Positions 32,863 to 40,988 of a stretch of DNA of 64,000 nucleotides are shown here, in pieces; the stretch's first letter is position 1, and the number at the start of each line of letters is the position of its first letter. Origin of the DNA: Myxococcales bacterium (GTDB taxonomy: Bacteria > Myxococcota_A > Polyangia > Haliangiales > Haliangiaceae); NCBI GenBank assembly GCA_947483555.1, contig CANKMW010000027.1, forward strand, positions 1-64,000, read 5' to 3'. The notes beneath the pieces were generated by a model. It worked only from the letters and a program-made list of their open reading frames with translations. It searched no databases and was not told where the DNA came from. Position numbers and translations under genes: made by a program.

Positions 32863-34093
32863 ATGCCGGAGATCGCCCCGTTCCGCGGCATCAGCTTCGA
32901 CCGCACCAAGATCGATCTGAGCCGCGTGCTGTCGCCGGTGCCGGGTGCGGCCGAGGCCACCGCCCGCGCCGCCGCCGGCTGGCTCGCGGCGGGGGTGCTG
33001 GTCCGCGATCCGTACAAGGCGATCTACCGCTACTCGCAGCACTTCGTCGCCGCGGGCGGCCGCGCGCTGGTCCGCCGCGGGCTGGTGGCCGCGGTGAGGT
33101 TGGCGTCGGGATCCGAGGCCCGCATCGTGTCGGTCGAGCGAACCCGCGCCGAGGCCGTGGCCGAGCGCGTCGCGCTCTACGACACGACCCGGATCCAGGC
33201 GTCGTCGCCGTTCGCGCTCTACGCCGACGCCGCCGGCGAGGTCGAACGCGTGCTGCACAGCGTCGACAGCCGACCGCCAACGCTCGACGTCACCCTCCCT
33301 GACGGCGTCCGCCACGTGGTCCATCGCATCGCGGATGCCGAGCTGATCGGCAAGGTTCGGCGCGCCCTGGTGCCGAAGAAGATGGTGCTGGTCGATGGCC
33401 ACCACCGCTACGCCGCGGCGCTGGCGCTGCGCGACCAGCTGGCGGCCGCCGCCGGTCCACGCGGGCTGTCGCAGTACGCCTCGCCGCAGTACACGTCGGT
33501 CTTCCTGTGCAACGGCGCCGACGGCGGGCTGCAGGTGCGCGCCAGTCACCGCGTGCTGCACGGCGTCGAGGGGTTCGATCCCCGCGGGTTCCTCGACCGG
33601 GCGCGCGAGTATTTCGTGATCGAGCCAGTCGTCGGTGGCGGCCGCGACGCCACGATCGCCGAGCGCGCGCTGGTCGACGTCCCCGGCCACTCGCCGGCGA
33701 TCGTGGTGGCGTTCGCCGGCGAGGCCGACGCGTGGCGCTTGACGCTCGACGCGCACGTGAATCCGCACGCGCTCGGCGCCGCCGCCCATCCCGTGGTCGC
33801 CAAGCTTCCCATCTCGGTGCTTCACGGGCTGATCTTCGAGCGCATCCTCGGGCTGACGCCCGCCGCCCACGAGGGTGGCGCCAACGTCCGCCACGCCGCC
33901 GACGCCGCGGCGGCGCTGGCCGCGCTGCCGCGCGCCCAGGCGGCGTTCATCCTGCCGCCGCCCACCGCCGACATCCTCCGCAACGTCACCGAGCTCGGCG
34001 ACACGTTGCCGCCCCGCGCCTCGTGGTTGCACCCGCCGCTGGCCCCCCGGGATCGTGATCAGCATGATCGATCCCGACGAAGATCTGATGTAG
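32863..34093 (+). CDS. DUF1015 family protein, frameshifted near the 3' end
   Basis: Family of unknown function, often near metabolic genes. The start MPEIAPFRGISFDRTKIDLS is typical, as is LVDGHHRYAAAL in the middle. The frame is broken at a run of six C (34043-34048): removing one C restores the expected ending, which reads PGIVISMIDPDEDLM and stops at 34093, giving 409 residues. As given, the first frame runs on through the neighbouring repeat and is meaningless. TAGCCT lies 8 bases before the ATG. A sequencing or assembly error is the simplest reason; a real mutation is possible. Confidence 0.8.
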
Positions 34094-34196
34094 CCGAAAC
34101 CGTCGCCGAAACCGAAACCGTCGCCGAAACCGAAACCGTCGCCGAAACCGAAACCGTCGCCGAAACCGAAACCGTCGCCGAAACCGAAACCGACTA
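34094..34196. repeat. 18-bp GAAACC-GAAACC-GTCGCC array
   Basis: Five full units of CCGAAACCGAAACCGTCG plus partial units at each end. It fills the whole gap between the stop codons of the convergent DUF1015 and NlpC/P60-like genes, and its last bases touch the stop of the latter. The period is a multiple of six, like the other arrays. Confidence 0.9.
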
Positions 34197-35360
34197 CCGG
34201 ACGCCCTTCCAGCGCAGCACCTTGATCGGATTGTCGGCGTATCCCGAGTCGGCGATCGCCTGCTGCTTGGGCGAGTCGAACAGCGTGTGCATCATGACGT
34301 CGGCGGTATCGAGCACGCCGCGCGTGCCGCGATCCTCGACCAGCGCACCGACGTGGCGCGGAAACAGCACCAGATCGCCCGGCCGGGTGAACGGCACCGG
34401 CTTGCCGCGCGCGTCGCGGTACACGCCGTCGGATTCGAGCGCGCCCTTGCCGAGCACGCGCGCGTGGCGCTCCAGCGAGCCGGTCCAGCCGTACGGAACG
34501 TCCAGGCCGGCGCGGCGGGCGCCGTACACCATCAGGTCGGCGCAGTCGCTGCCCTCGAGCCGCTCGCTCTGGTGGGTGCGATCGGTGCCGCCGGCCGAGG
34601 CCCAGATGTACGGCTGGCCGTACATCTCGCCCAGCAATCCGAGAAACGTGTCGTCGCTGCGCACCGAGACCCGGTGGACGTCTTCCGACAGGCCACCCGA
34701 GCCGCGACCGCGTCGCGCCGCGACCCCGGGGCTGGCGACCGACCGGTCGCCCTGACGTGCCACGACCTGGAAGCGCATGGTGCCGAGCCCGTTGCCATGA
34801 TCAGGCGTGAGCGTCGGATGAACGTCGGCGGCGATCGCCGCACCAGCCGCCAGCAGCGGCGTCGCGGTGTACGGGATCGCTTCGTAGCGGAAGCCACCCG
34901 AAGCGGTGTTCGAGAGATCCGCGGCACTCGGCTCGATCTTGTTCCAGACCAAGGTCATCGCCGGGGCCGCCGCGAGTGGACGCGGCCGCACTCGCTTGCC
35001 GTGCCAGCGAACCGCGCCCGCGTCGCTGTACAGCACTCGCTTGCCGTCCTGTTCGACCTCGACCAGCGCGTAGAGCGTCACGGTCTCGACGACGAGCGCG
35101 CGCTTGGCCGTCGCGTCGGCGGCGGTGTCCGCGTCCGGACCGACGCGTGAGATGACGTGCGCCGCCGTGAGGCGGCCGACGACATCCGCGCTGCCGACCG
35201 TCGCGGCGGCCGGCGTGATGGCGGCCACGGCGTCCGGCAGCGCGCGGCCCGGCGGCGACGTCGGCGCGCCGCCGCGGCGCGCCGGCTGGCCGCTCGCCGG
35301 CGCGTCACAGCTACCCGAAATCCCGGCGGTCGCGAGGACGATCGAGAGGACGCGGCGCAT
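34194..35360 (-). CDS. Lipoprotein with NlpC/P60-like domain
   Basis: 388 residues. The start at 35360 gives a lipoprotein signal (MRRVLSIVLATAGISGSC, Cys18). The C-terminal part (about 245-380) resembles an NlpC/P60 papain-like fold: GQPYIWASAG, the catalytic-type Cys in EGSDCADLM, and the following His in PRHVGALVED. These are the expected Cys/His pair of cell-wall hydrolases, so a periplasmic amidase or endopeptidase is likely. The middle (about 60-240) is beta-rich and unassigned. The open frame continues upstream but without a signal peptide. Confidence 0.8.
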   Translation of the reverse strand: MRRVLSIVLATAGISGSCDAPASGQPARRGGAPTSPPGRALPDAVAAITPAAATVGSADVVGRLTAAHVISRVGPDADTAADATAKRALVVETVTLYALVEVEQDGKRVLYSDAGAVRWHGKRVRPRPLAAAPAMTLVWNKIEPSAADLSNTASGGFRYEAIPYTATPLLAAGAAIAADVHPTLTPDHGNGLGTMRFQVVARQGDRSVASPGVAARRGRGSGGLSEDVHRVSVRSDDTFLGLLGEMYGQPYIWASAGGTDRTHQSERLEGSDCADLMVYGARRAGLDVPYGWTGSLERHARVLGKGALESDGVYRDARGKPVPFTRPGDLVLFPRHVGALVEDRGTRGVLDTADVMMHTLFDSPKQQAIADSGYADNPIKVLRWKGVR

Positions 35361-35456
35361 GCGAGTTACAACGCGCGACAAGTCGAAACGATTCCAATGT
35401 TGACGGTCCGCCGACTGCGTGGCACAAGTGAATAAACTTCCTCGACGGAAACTCCC

Positions 35457-35588
35457 ATGAAGCGCGCCATCATGAACACTCGCCACGACAACGTCACCGG
35501 CATGGTCATCCTGCCGCCGACGATTGCCGTCGCCTGTGGTGGCGCTTGCTCGGGAGCTGCACCTGGGGCCTTCGGGCACCAGCACTGA
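35457..35588 (+). CDS. Small peptide with Cys/Gly-rich tail
   Basis: Reads as 43 residues, MKRAIMNTRHDNVTGMVILP followed by PTIAVACGGACSGAAPGAFGHQH. There are two Cys (27 and 31) separated by GGA, then a Gly/Ala/Ser-rich end. The upstream region is A/T-rich by local standards (TAAACT at 35433) with a weak GGAA. A perfect 8-bp stem-loop begins within the stop codon. The two-part look (leader-like then Cys/Gly-rich) recalls a ribosomally made peptide precursor, and the next gene is a MATE exporter, but no modification enzyme is seen. It may equally be a chance frame. Confidence 0.35.
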   Translation: MKRAIMNTRHDNVTGMVILPPTIAVACGGACSGAAPGAFGHQH

Positions 35589-35603
35589 CGGTCGTCCGTC
35601 AGT
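35584..35603 (+). terminator. Stem-loop at the end of the small peptide gene
   Basis: ACTGACGG, loop TCGT, CCGTCAGT: perfect 8-bp stem that includes the TGA stop. No run of T follows. A second perfect stem, CCGCCGGC-cga-GCCGGCGG, lies at 35682-35700. Confidence 0.5.
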
Positions 35604-35808
35604 CACACGAGTTGCCCTGAACCAGACCGCAAGGTCGCGTTCAGGAGCCAGCGCAGGCGACACCGTCATCCGCGTGCGAGGCCGCCGGCCGAGCCGGCGG
35701 GTGGTCACGTCGGGTCACGCACTCCTTCATGAGGAATGCGTCGCCTGGTCAACCGGTTTCACGCAACCGCGCAGTCGCGCCCCGGGCCCGGCCGCCGAGT
35801 GAAGTGTC

Positions 35809-37287
35809 ATGCACGACTCAACTGCTGCTTCAGATCGCCCATCGATCCTCGCGTGGGCCGACCGACCCGGTCGCGAGCTCCTCCGCCTTTCGTGGCCGAT
35901 CGCGGTCTCGACGCTGTCGTACAGCGCCATGACGCTGGTCGGCACCGCGTTCGTGGCTCGCGCCGGCGATGCCGAGGTCGCCGGTGTCGGGCTGGCCGGC
36001 GCGCTCTCGTTCGGGCTCCTGTGCTTCGCCATCGGCGTGCTGCGCGGCCTCAAGACCCTGGTCTCGCAAGCGATCGGCGCCGGCCGCGCCGACGAGGCCG
36101 ATCGTTACCTCGGCACCGGCGTCCTGTTCGCGCTCGGTCTGGGCGCGGTCGCACTGGTGGTCGCCGAGTGCCTGGCGCCGCTGCTCGAGGCGCTCACCGC
36201 CGACGCGGCGGTCGGTCATCACGCCGCCACCTACCTCAAGGTCCGCGCGCTCGCGGCGCCGCTGCTGCTGACCTACGTCGCGCTGCGCGAGACGCGGTGG
36301 GGCGAAGGCGACACCCGCACGCCGATGCGCGCGGCGTTGACCGGCAACCTGGTCAACTTCGCGCTCGACGTGGTGCTCATCGTCGGGCTCGGCTGGGGCG
36401 TGCTCGGCGCCGCGGTGGCGACCGTGTTTGGCAATGCCACCGAGCTGGCCCGGCTGGCCTGGCCGATGAGGCGCCGGCTCGCGGTGGTGGCGTGGAGCAG
36501 CCGCCACGCCCGCGCGTTGTGGCAGCAAGGCGCGGCCACCGGCCTCCAGTTCACCCTCGAGGTGGGCGCGTTCCTGTTGCTCACCGCGATCATCGCGCAG
36601 ATGTCGGCGACCGACGCCGCGGCGCACCAGCTCGTCCTCCAGCTCAGCCATGTCTCGTTCCTGCCCGCGCATGCGCTGGCCGAAGCGGCGTCGGTGCTGG
36701 TCGGCAACGCGGTCGGCGCGGCGCGCCTCGACCTGGTGCGGCCGGTGGCGCGACGCGGGCTGGCGCTGGGCGCGGCCTACACCGCGGCGTGCACGGTCGC
36801 GTTCGTGGTCCTCGCCGGGCCGATCGCGGTCGTGCTCGGCGGCGGCCGGGGCGCCCTGCAGGACCTGACGGTCACGCTCATCCGCGTGTCCGCCTTGTTC
36901 CTGGTCGCCGACGCGGCCAACGTGATCGCGCGCGGGGTGTTGCGCGGCGCCGGCGACGTGGTCTATCCGGCCGTGGTCGGCGTGGTGTCATCGTGGCTGC
37001 TGACCCCGCCGATGGCGTGGTTGGTCGGGCTGAAGCTGGGCTGGGGCGCGGCCGGCGGCTGGCTCGGGCTGACCGCCGAGATCTTCGTGGGCGCCGCGAT
37101 CCTGTGGCGGCGGATCGGTCGCGGCGGCTGGGTGGTGTCGGCCGAAGCGAGCTGGGCGCGGATGGCGCGCACCTCGGCGCGCGTTGCACCCGACGCCGAT
37201 GAAGCGCAGGGCGGCGACCAGGACGCCGAGGTTTCACGGCACCGACACGATCGCGAAACCTTCATCTGCGAGGCTACCCAGCGATGA
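35809..37287 (+). CDS. MATE family multidrug/metabolite efflux transporter
   Basis: Inner-membrane antiporter of 492 residues with about twelve hydrophobic helices and the two-fold MATE layout; the first half has LSWPIAVSTLSYSAMTLVGTA, and the second GLQFTLEVGAFLLLTAIIAQ. A charged cytoplasmic tail of about 40 residues follows the last helix. Substrate unknown. The ATG lacks a clear ribosome binding site. The stop overlaps the next small ORF as ATGA. Its neighbour upstream is the small peptide gene 220 bases away. Confidence 0.9.
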   Translation: MHDSTAASDRPSILAWADRPGRELLRLSWPIAVSTLSYSAMTLVGTAFVARAGDAEVAGVGLAGALSFGLLCFAIGVLRGLKTLVSQAIGAGRADEADRYLGTGVLFALGLGAVALVVAECLAPLLEALTADAAVGHHAATYLKVRALAAPLLLTYVALRETRWGEGDTRTPMRAALTGNLVNFALDVVLIVGLGWGVLGAAVATVFGNATELARLAWPMRRRLAVVAWSSRHARALWQQGAATGLQFTLEVGAFLLLTAIIAQMSATDAAAHQLVLQLSHVSFLPAHALAEAASVLVGNAVGAARLDLVRPVARRGLALGAAYTAACTVAFVVLAGPIAVVLGGGRGALQDLTVTLIRVSALFLVADAANVIARGVLRGAGDVVYPAVVGVVSSWLLTPPMAWLVGLKLGWGAAGGWLGLTAEIFVGAAILWRRIGRGGWVVSAEASWARMARTSARVAPDADEAQGGDQDAEVSRHRHDRETFICEATQR

Positions 37288-37418
37288 CCGACTGGATCCA
37301 GGTGGCAACCGGGCGGCTGGCCGACTTCACCATCGGCACCGCCATCGTCATGGTGCACGTGTTGATGGCCGACCGAGCGCGGCGCCGGGCGGTGCCGGCG
37401 CGCGCGCTGCGCGCTTGA
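37284..37418 (+). CDS. 44-residue ORF coupled to the MATE gene
   Basis: MTDWIQVATGRLADFTIGTA leads into a hydrophobic stretch IVMVHVLMA and an Arg-rich end. It overlaps the transporter stop by four bases (ATGA), which is the usual sign of translational coupling. It could be a small membrane-associated partner of the transporter, but the frame is short and may be chance. Confidence 0.35.
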   Translation: MTDWIQVATGRLADFTIGTAIVMVHVLMADRARRRAVPARALRA

Positions 37419-37458
37419 TCGCCCGACAGCCACCGGGTAGGCCGGGGTCCGCAGACAT

Positions 37459-37479
37459 GTAGAAAGTCGAACTTCCTAC
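37459..37479. promoter_or_regulatory. Imperfect palindrome upstream of the MerR gene
   Basis: GTAGAAAGT-cga-ACTTCCTAC, with 8 of 10 positions pairing about the centre. It lies just before the presumed -35 region (37480-37485). The -10-like TAGGTT is at 37503-37508, 7 bases before the GTG. A likely operator for the regulator. Confidence 0.5.
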
Positions 37480-37515
37480 TTCCAATCGACGATGGTCTGA
37501 TCTAGGTTCACCGTC

Positions 37516-38394
37516 GTGGTCCGGTCACGCGTCCGCAACGCTCCCCCGACTCCCCCTGGGCGCGCCGGCCGGGCCACACGCTCCTCCCTGTCGCCGGCTC
37601 GCCGCGAGCTGGTGCGGATCTCGGACCTGGCCCGCCTCGCCGGCGTGCCGGCACCGACGATCAAGCACTACATGCGCGAGGGTCTGTTGCCGCGGGCGCA
37701 GGCGCGGACCAGTCGCAACATGGCCTACTACGATCCGCGGCTCGCCGAGCGCGTGCGCGTGATCAAGGACCTGCAGAGCCGGCGCTTCTTGCCCCTCAAG
37801 CTCATCGCGGATCTGCTCGAGCCACCGCCGTCGGCCGCGTTGCGCGCCGACGCCGAGCAGACGTTGCGCCGGCATCTCGGCGATCTCGAGCCGGCGATCC
37901 GTGCCGGCGCTCGCGACGCCCGCCAGGTGCGCGGACGCGAGACGATCTCGGTGCGCAGCCGGAGCGCCGTGCTGGCCACGCTCGACGTCACGGCGCAGGA
38001 GCTCGACGACCTCGCCATCGCGGGCCTGGTCGAGCCGTCGTCCGTGACCGGCGACGAACTGGTCTACGCCGGCCCCGACCTCGAGATCCTCGAGGTCATC
38101 GACGAGGTCCGCCGGTCCGGCATGGGCGATCTGTTCCCGATGCCGATCCTGGCCCCCTACGCAGCGGCGGTGCGGACCCTGGTCCGGGTCGAGATCGAGC
38201 TGTTCCGCCGCCGGGTGCTCGCCGGGTCGGTGCTGCCGCCCAAGCCGCTCGACGAGGTCGCGCGCGACGCCACCCGCCTCGGCGAGCGGCTGGTGGTGGC
38301 GATGCGTTCGAAGCTGGTCATCCCCGAGCTGCGCGCCGCCGCCGGGGCACCGCCATCTGGTCGCGATCCGGGATCCGATCCCGAACCGAGGTAG
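37516..38394 (+). CDS. MerR-family transcriptional regulator
   Basis: 292 residues. A basic N-terminus of about 30 residues precedes a MerR winged helix (about 35-105): RISDLARLAGVPAPTIKHYMREGLLP, then AYYDPRLAERVRVIKDLQ. The C-terminal 150 residues are helical and end in a region resembling an effector-binding domain (DLFPMPILAPYAAAVRTL). The GTG start sits 7 bases after TAGGTT, so the transcript is probably leaderless. The stop precedes the hydrolase ATG by 2 bases, so the two form an operon. Confidence 0.85.
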   Translation: MVRSRVRNAPPTPPGRAGRATRSSLSPARRELVRISDLARLAGVPAPTIKHYMREGLLPRAQARTSRNMAYYDPRLAERVRVIKDLQSRRFLPLKLIADLLEPPPSAALRADAEQTLRRHLGDLEPAIRAGARDARQVRGRETISVRSRSAVLATLDVTAQELDDLAIAGLVEPSSVTGDELVYAGPDLEILEVIDEVRRSGMGDLFPMPILAPYAAAVRTLVRVEIELFRRRVLAGSVLPPKPLDEVARDATRLGERLVVAMRSKLVIPELRAAAGAPPSGRDPGSDPEPR

Positions 38395-38396
38395 TC

Positions 38397-39425
38397 ATGC
38401 GCTTGATCATCCTGGCCGCGATCTCGTGCGCGGCGTGTGGCAGCAGCGCGGGTGGCGGCGACGACGACACCGCCGAGGTCGATGGCCGCACCGGCGGCGA
38501 CGGCGCCGCTGGCGACGCCGCCGCGGCCGGCGATGGCACGCCCGCCAGCGATCCCGGCGCGCCGGGGAGCTGGCAGGTGCTCACGCAGGACGACGCGAGC
38601 ATCGTGCTCGGCGGTGGCACCACGGTCGCCGGCACGGTGTACTCGCCGTCGAGCAACGGCACCACGCCGGCGGCCGGGCCGTTCCCGCTCGTGATCGTCT
38701 CGTCGGGGTACCAGCTGGCGCGCAGCCAGTACCGCATCTTCTGCGAGCATCTGGCAACCTGGGGCCACGTCTGCATCACGCACGACTACCCGTCGTCGGG
38801 CAACCACCAGGACAAGGCGCGCGAGATCGGCAAGATCATCGACTGGGCGCTGTCACCGAGCAGCGGCCTGGCGGCCCGGGTGCAGGTCGGGGCCATCGGC
38901 GTCGCCGGCCACTCCCTCGGCGGCAAGGTCAGCATCAACGCGGCCATCCTCGACACCCGCATCAAGGCGGTGGTCGGCTGGGATCCGGTCGACGCGCTGC
39001 CACCGTTCGGCAATGACGGCTCGATGTCCGTCACGCCCGAGATGATGGGCAACCTGCGGGTGCCGCTGGCCGTGCTCGGCGAGCTGACCGATTCGACCGG
39101 CGGCGTCGGGGGCATGTCGTGCGCGCCGGCGGCAGACAACTACCAGCAGTTCTTCACCGCGGCCTGCGACGCCCCGGCGGCGCTGGAGGTCACGATCGCC
39201 ATGGCCGACCACATGGATTGGATCGGCGATCGCGGCACGTGCGGCATCGCATGCCTCGCGTGTGCGAACGGCCAGACCCCGGACACCGTCGTCCACGGCG
39301 TCACCAGGCGAGTCACCGCCGCGTGGTTCCTGCGCCACCTGCGCGGCGACACCGCGATGGACGCCTGGTTGACGTCGGCGCAGATCGGTTCGCCGACCAC
39401 GGTGAGAACCGTCACCGGCTGCTGA
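38397..39425 (+). CDS. Alpha/beta-hydrolase lipoprotein
   Basis: 342 residues with a lipoprotein signal (Cys14 in ISCAAC) and a Gly/Asp-rich linker. The catalytic domain has the nucleophile elbow GHSLGG (Ser near 173) and resembles chlorophyllase/PET-hydrolase-like or platelet-activating-factor acetylhydrolase-like enzymes: LVIVSSGYQL and HDYPSSGN near the oxyanion region. It probably cleaves an extracytoplasmic ester. It is coupled to the MerR gene (2-base gap, GAGG upstream), which probably controls it. Confidence 0.85.
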   Translation: MRLIILAAISCAACGSSAGGGDDDTAEVDGRTGGDGAAGDAAAAGDGTPASDPGAPGSWQVLTQDDASIVLGGGTTVAGTVYSPSSNGTTPAAGPFPLVIVSSGYQLARSQYRIFCEHLATWGHVCITHDYPSSGNHQDKAREIGKIIDWALSPSSGLAARVQVGAIGVAGHSLGGKVSINAAILDTRIKAVVGWDPVDALPPFGNDGSMSVTPEMMGNLRVPLAVLGELTDSTGGVGGMSCAPAADNYQQFFTAACDAPAALEVTIAMADHMDWIGDRGTCGIACLACANGQTPDTVVHGVTRRVTAAWFLRHLRGDTAMDAWLTSAQIGSPTTVRTVTGC

Positions 39426-39486
39426 GCGCCACGGTTCGGGTGTCGCGTCGCCAGCGGTGTCGGGGGGGCGTGGTAGCAATGGATGG

Positions 39487-40029
39487 ATGGGGCTCGCGAT
39501 CGCACAGACTCCGGCCGCGCCTGACGGATTTGTAGCGCCCGCGCCCGCGCTCGCGCCGAGCCTGCGCCGCGCCACCGTCGCCGACTTGCCGGCGGTGTGC
39601 CGCCTGGTCAATCGCGCATATGCCGTCGAGTCGTTCTTCGTCGATGGCGAGCGCACCGGGCTGGCCGAGGTGGCACGGCTCGCCGAGCGCGGACACTTCC
39701 TGGTGCTCGATGGGGCCGGCGGGGAGCTCGCTGCGGCCGTCCATCTCCAGGTCGCCGTCGACGGCGCGCGCTGCGTCCTGTCGATGCTGGCCGTGGCTCC
39801 CGAGTTGCAGCGGCGCGGCCTCGGCCACCGCCTGGTCGCGGTCGTCGAGGCGATGGGCGCGGCGCTGGGCTGCGAGCGGGTCGGCCTCGACATCGTCAAC
39901 CTGCGCGACGAGCTCGGCCCGTGGTACCGGCGCCTCGGCTACCGCGAGGTCGGAACCACGCCGTACGACCATCGCCCGGCCCGCCGAGCGTGCCATTTCG
40001 TGCGCATGGAAAAGCCGCTGCGAGCGTGA
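39487..40029 (+). CDS. GNAT-family N-acetyltransferase
   Basis: 180 residues with the GNAT core from about 27: SLRRATVADLPAVCRLVNRAY, the acetyl-CoA loop LQRRGLGHRLV (Q/RxxGxG/A type) and the C-terminal WYRRLGYREVG. Substrate unknown. The ATG at 39487 is supported by TAGCAA 7 bases upstream; an in-frame GTG 30 bases earlier is the alternative. Confidence 0.8.
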   Translation: MGLAIAQTPAAPDGFVAPAPALAPSLRRATVADLPAVCRLVNRAYAVESFFVDGERTGLAEVARLAERGHFLVLDGAGGELAAAVHLQVAVDGARCVLSMLAVAPELQRRGLGHRLVAVVEAMGAALGCERVGLDIVNLRDELGPWYRRLGYREVGTTPYDHRPARRACHFVRMEKPLRA

Positions 40030-40093
40030 CCGCCGACGGTGCCTGACCGGGTGGGTCGAGCGCGCCGTCACGAGTCCGTGTAGAATCCTGGAG

Positions 40094-40903
40094 ATGAAGC
40101 GGACGCTGGTGACGTTGCTTGCGGTGGCGGCGGCTGTGGGTGCGGGATGCAGCGACGACGTCGGCCTGCCCGACGCCAGGATCCCGATCGACGCCGCGGC
40201 ACCCGGGCAGTTCATGGTGTCGTGGACGGTCGGGCACCAGGGCACGGTGCTCACCTGCGCCGAGATCAGCGCGTCGTCGGTGACGGTCGAGATCGTGCCG
40301 GTGGGCGCGGTGTTCGGCGTCGTCGATTCGTTCGGCTGCACCAGCTCGATCGGGACGTCGCGGCTGCTCGCGCCGGGTGGCTACGATCTCGAGATCTCGC
40401 TCGAGGGTTCCGGCGGCACGCTCGCGGGCCCGGTCCTGCGCCTGGCGGTGGTGGTGACCAGCGGCGGGGTCGCCGCGGTCACCCCGGTGCCGTTCGACGT
40501 CGATCCAGCCGGCGACCTGGCCTTCACCATCACCACGCCGGCCGGCGACAACTGTGGTGCGATGCCGGCCGGGGCCGGCATCACGGCCACGCGCATCGAG
40601 CTGCGCGATGCCGCCGGGACGTGCGTCCCGACCACGTTCACGATCGGCGCCGGTGCGACCGCGCCGGCCGGCACCTACGTCAGCGACTGCGCCACCGCGA
40701 CCCACGCCTGCATCGCGGCCGACCAGGCGGTCGGCGCCGCGGATGTCCGCTCCGGTCAGCGATCGATGGTGATCACCGGGCTGGTCGGGACCACCGCGTG
40801 CTGGCGCCGATCGTCGTCGTTCGTCGTCCGCGCCGCCGGGCTGACCACGACGCTCTCGGCACAGCAGCTCATCCGCGACACCGTGCTCTGCCCGCCGACC
40901 TGA
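40094..40903 (+). CDS. Putative lipoprotein
   Basis: 269 residues with lipobox VGAGC (Cys19). The mature part is beta-rich and contains an internal approximate repeat of Ig-like or carboxypeptidase-regulatory-like strands (GGYDLEISLEGSGG, GLVGTT). About eight Cys suggest disulfides in an extracytoplasmic protein. Perfect -10 match TAGAAT ends 7 bases before the ATG; CTGGAG just before the start is too close to be a ribosome binding site. No function assigned. Confidence 0.75.
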   Translation: MKRTLVTLLAVAAAVGAGCSDDVGLPDARIPIDAAAPGQFMVSWTVGHQGTVLTCAEISASSVTVEIVPVGAVFGVVDSFGCTSSIGTSRLLAPGGYDLEISLEGSGGTLAGPVLRLAVVVTSGGVAAVTPVPFDVDPAGDLAFTITTPAGDNCGAMPAGAGITATRIELRDAAGTCVPTTFTIGAGATAPAGTYVSDCATATHACIAADQAVGAADVRSGQRSMVITGLVGTTACWRRSSSFVVRAAGLTTTLSAQQLIRDTVLCPPT

Positions 40904-40988
40904 GACCTGTGATCCCCGGGTCGCGAGCTGCCGCGAACCTGGCGGTGAACCACGCCCAGCGGCGGCCGGCGAGAGTAGACTGCCGCGC

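Noticed and set aside
34094..34196. The 18-bp array as a CRISPR.
   Set aside because: Units are contiguous without unique spacers and no cas gene is present.
34094..34755. Extension of the DUF1015 frame through the GAAACC repeat, giving a 636-residue protein.
   Set aside because: It results from the frameshift at six C and runs antisense to the NlpC/P60-like lipoprotein.
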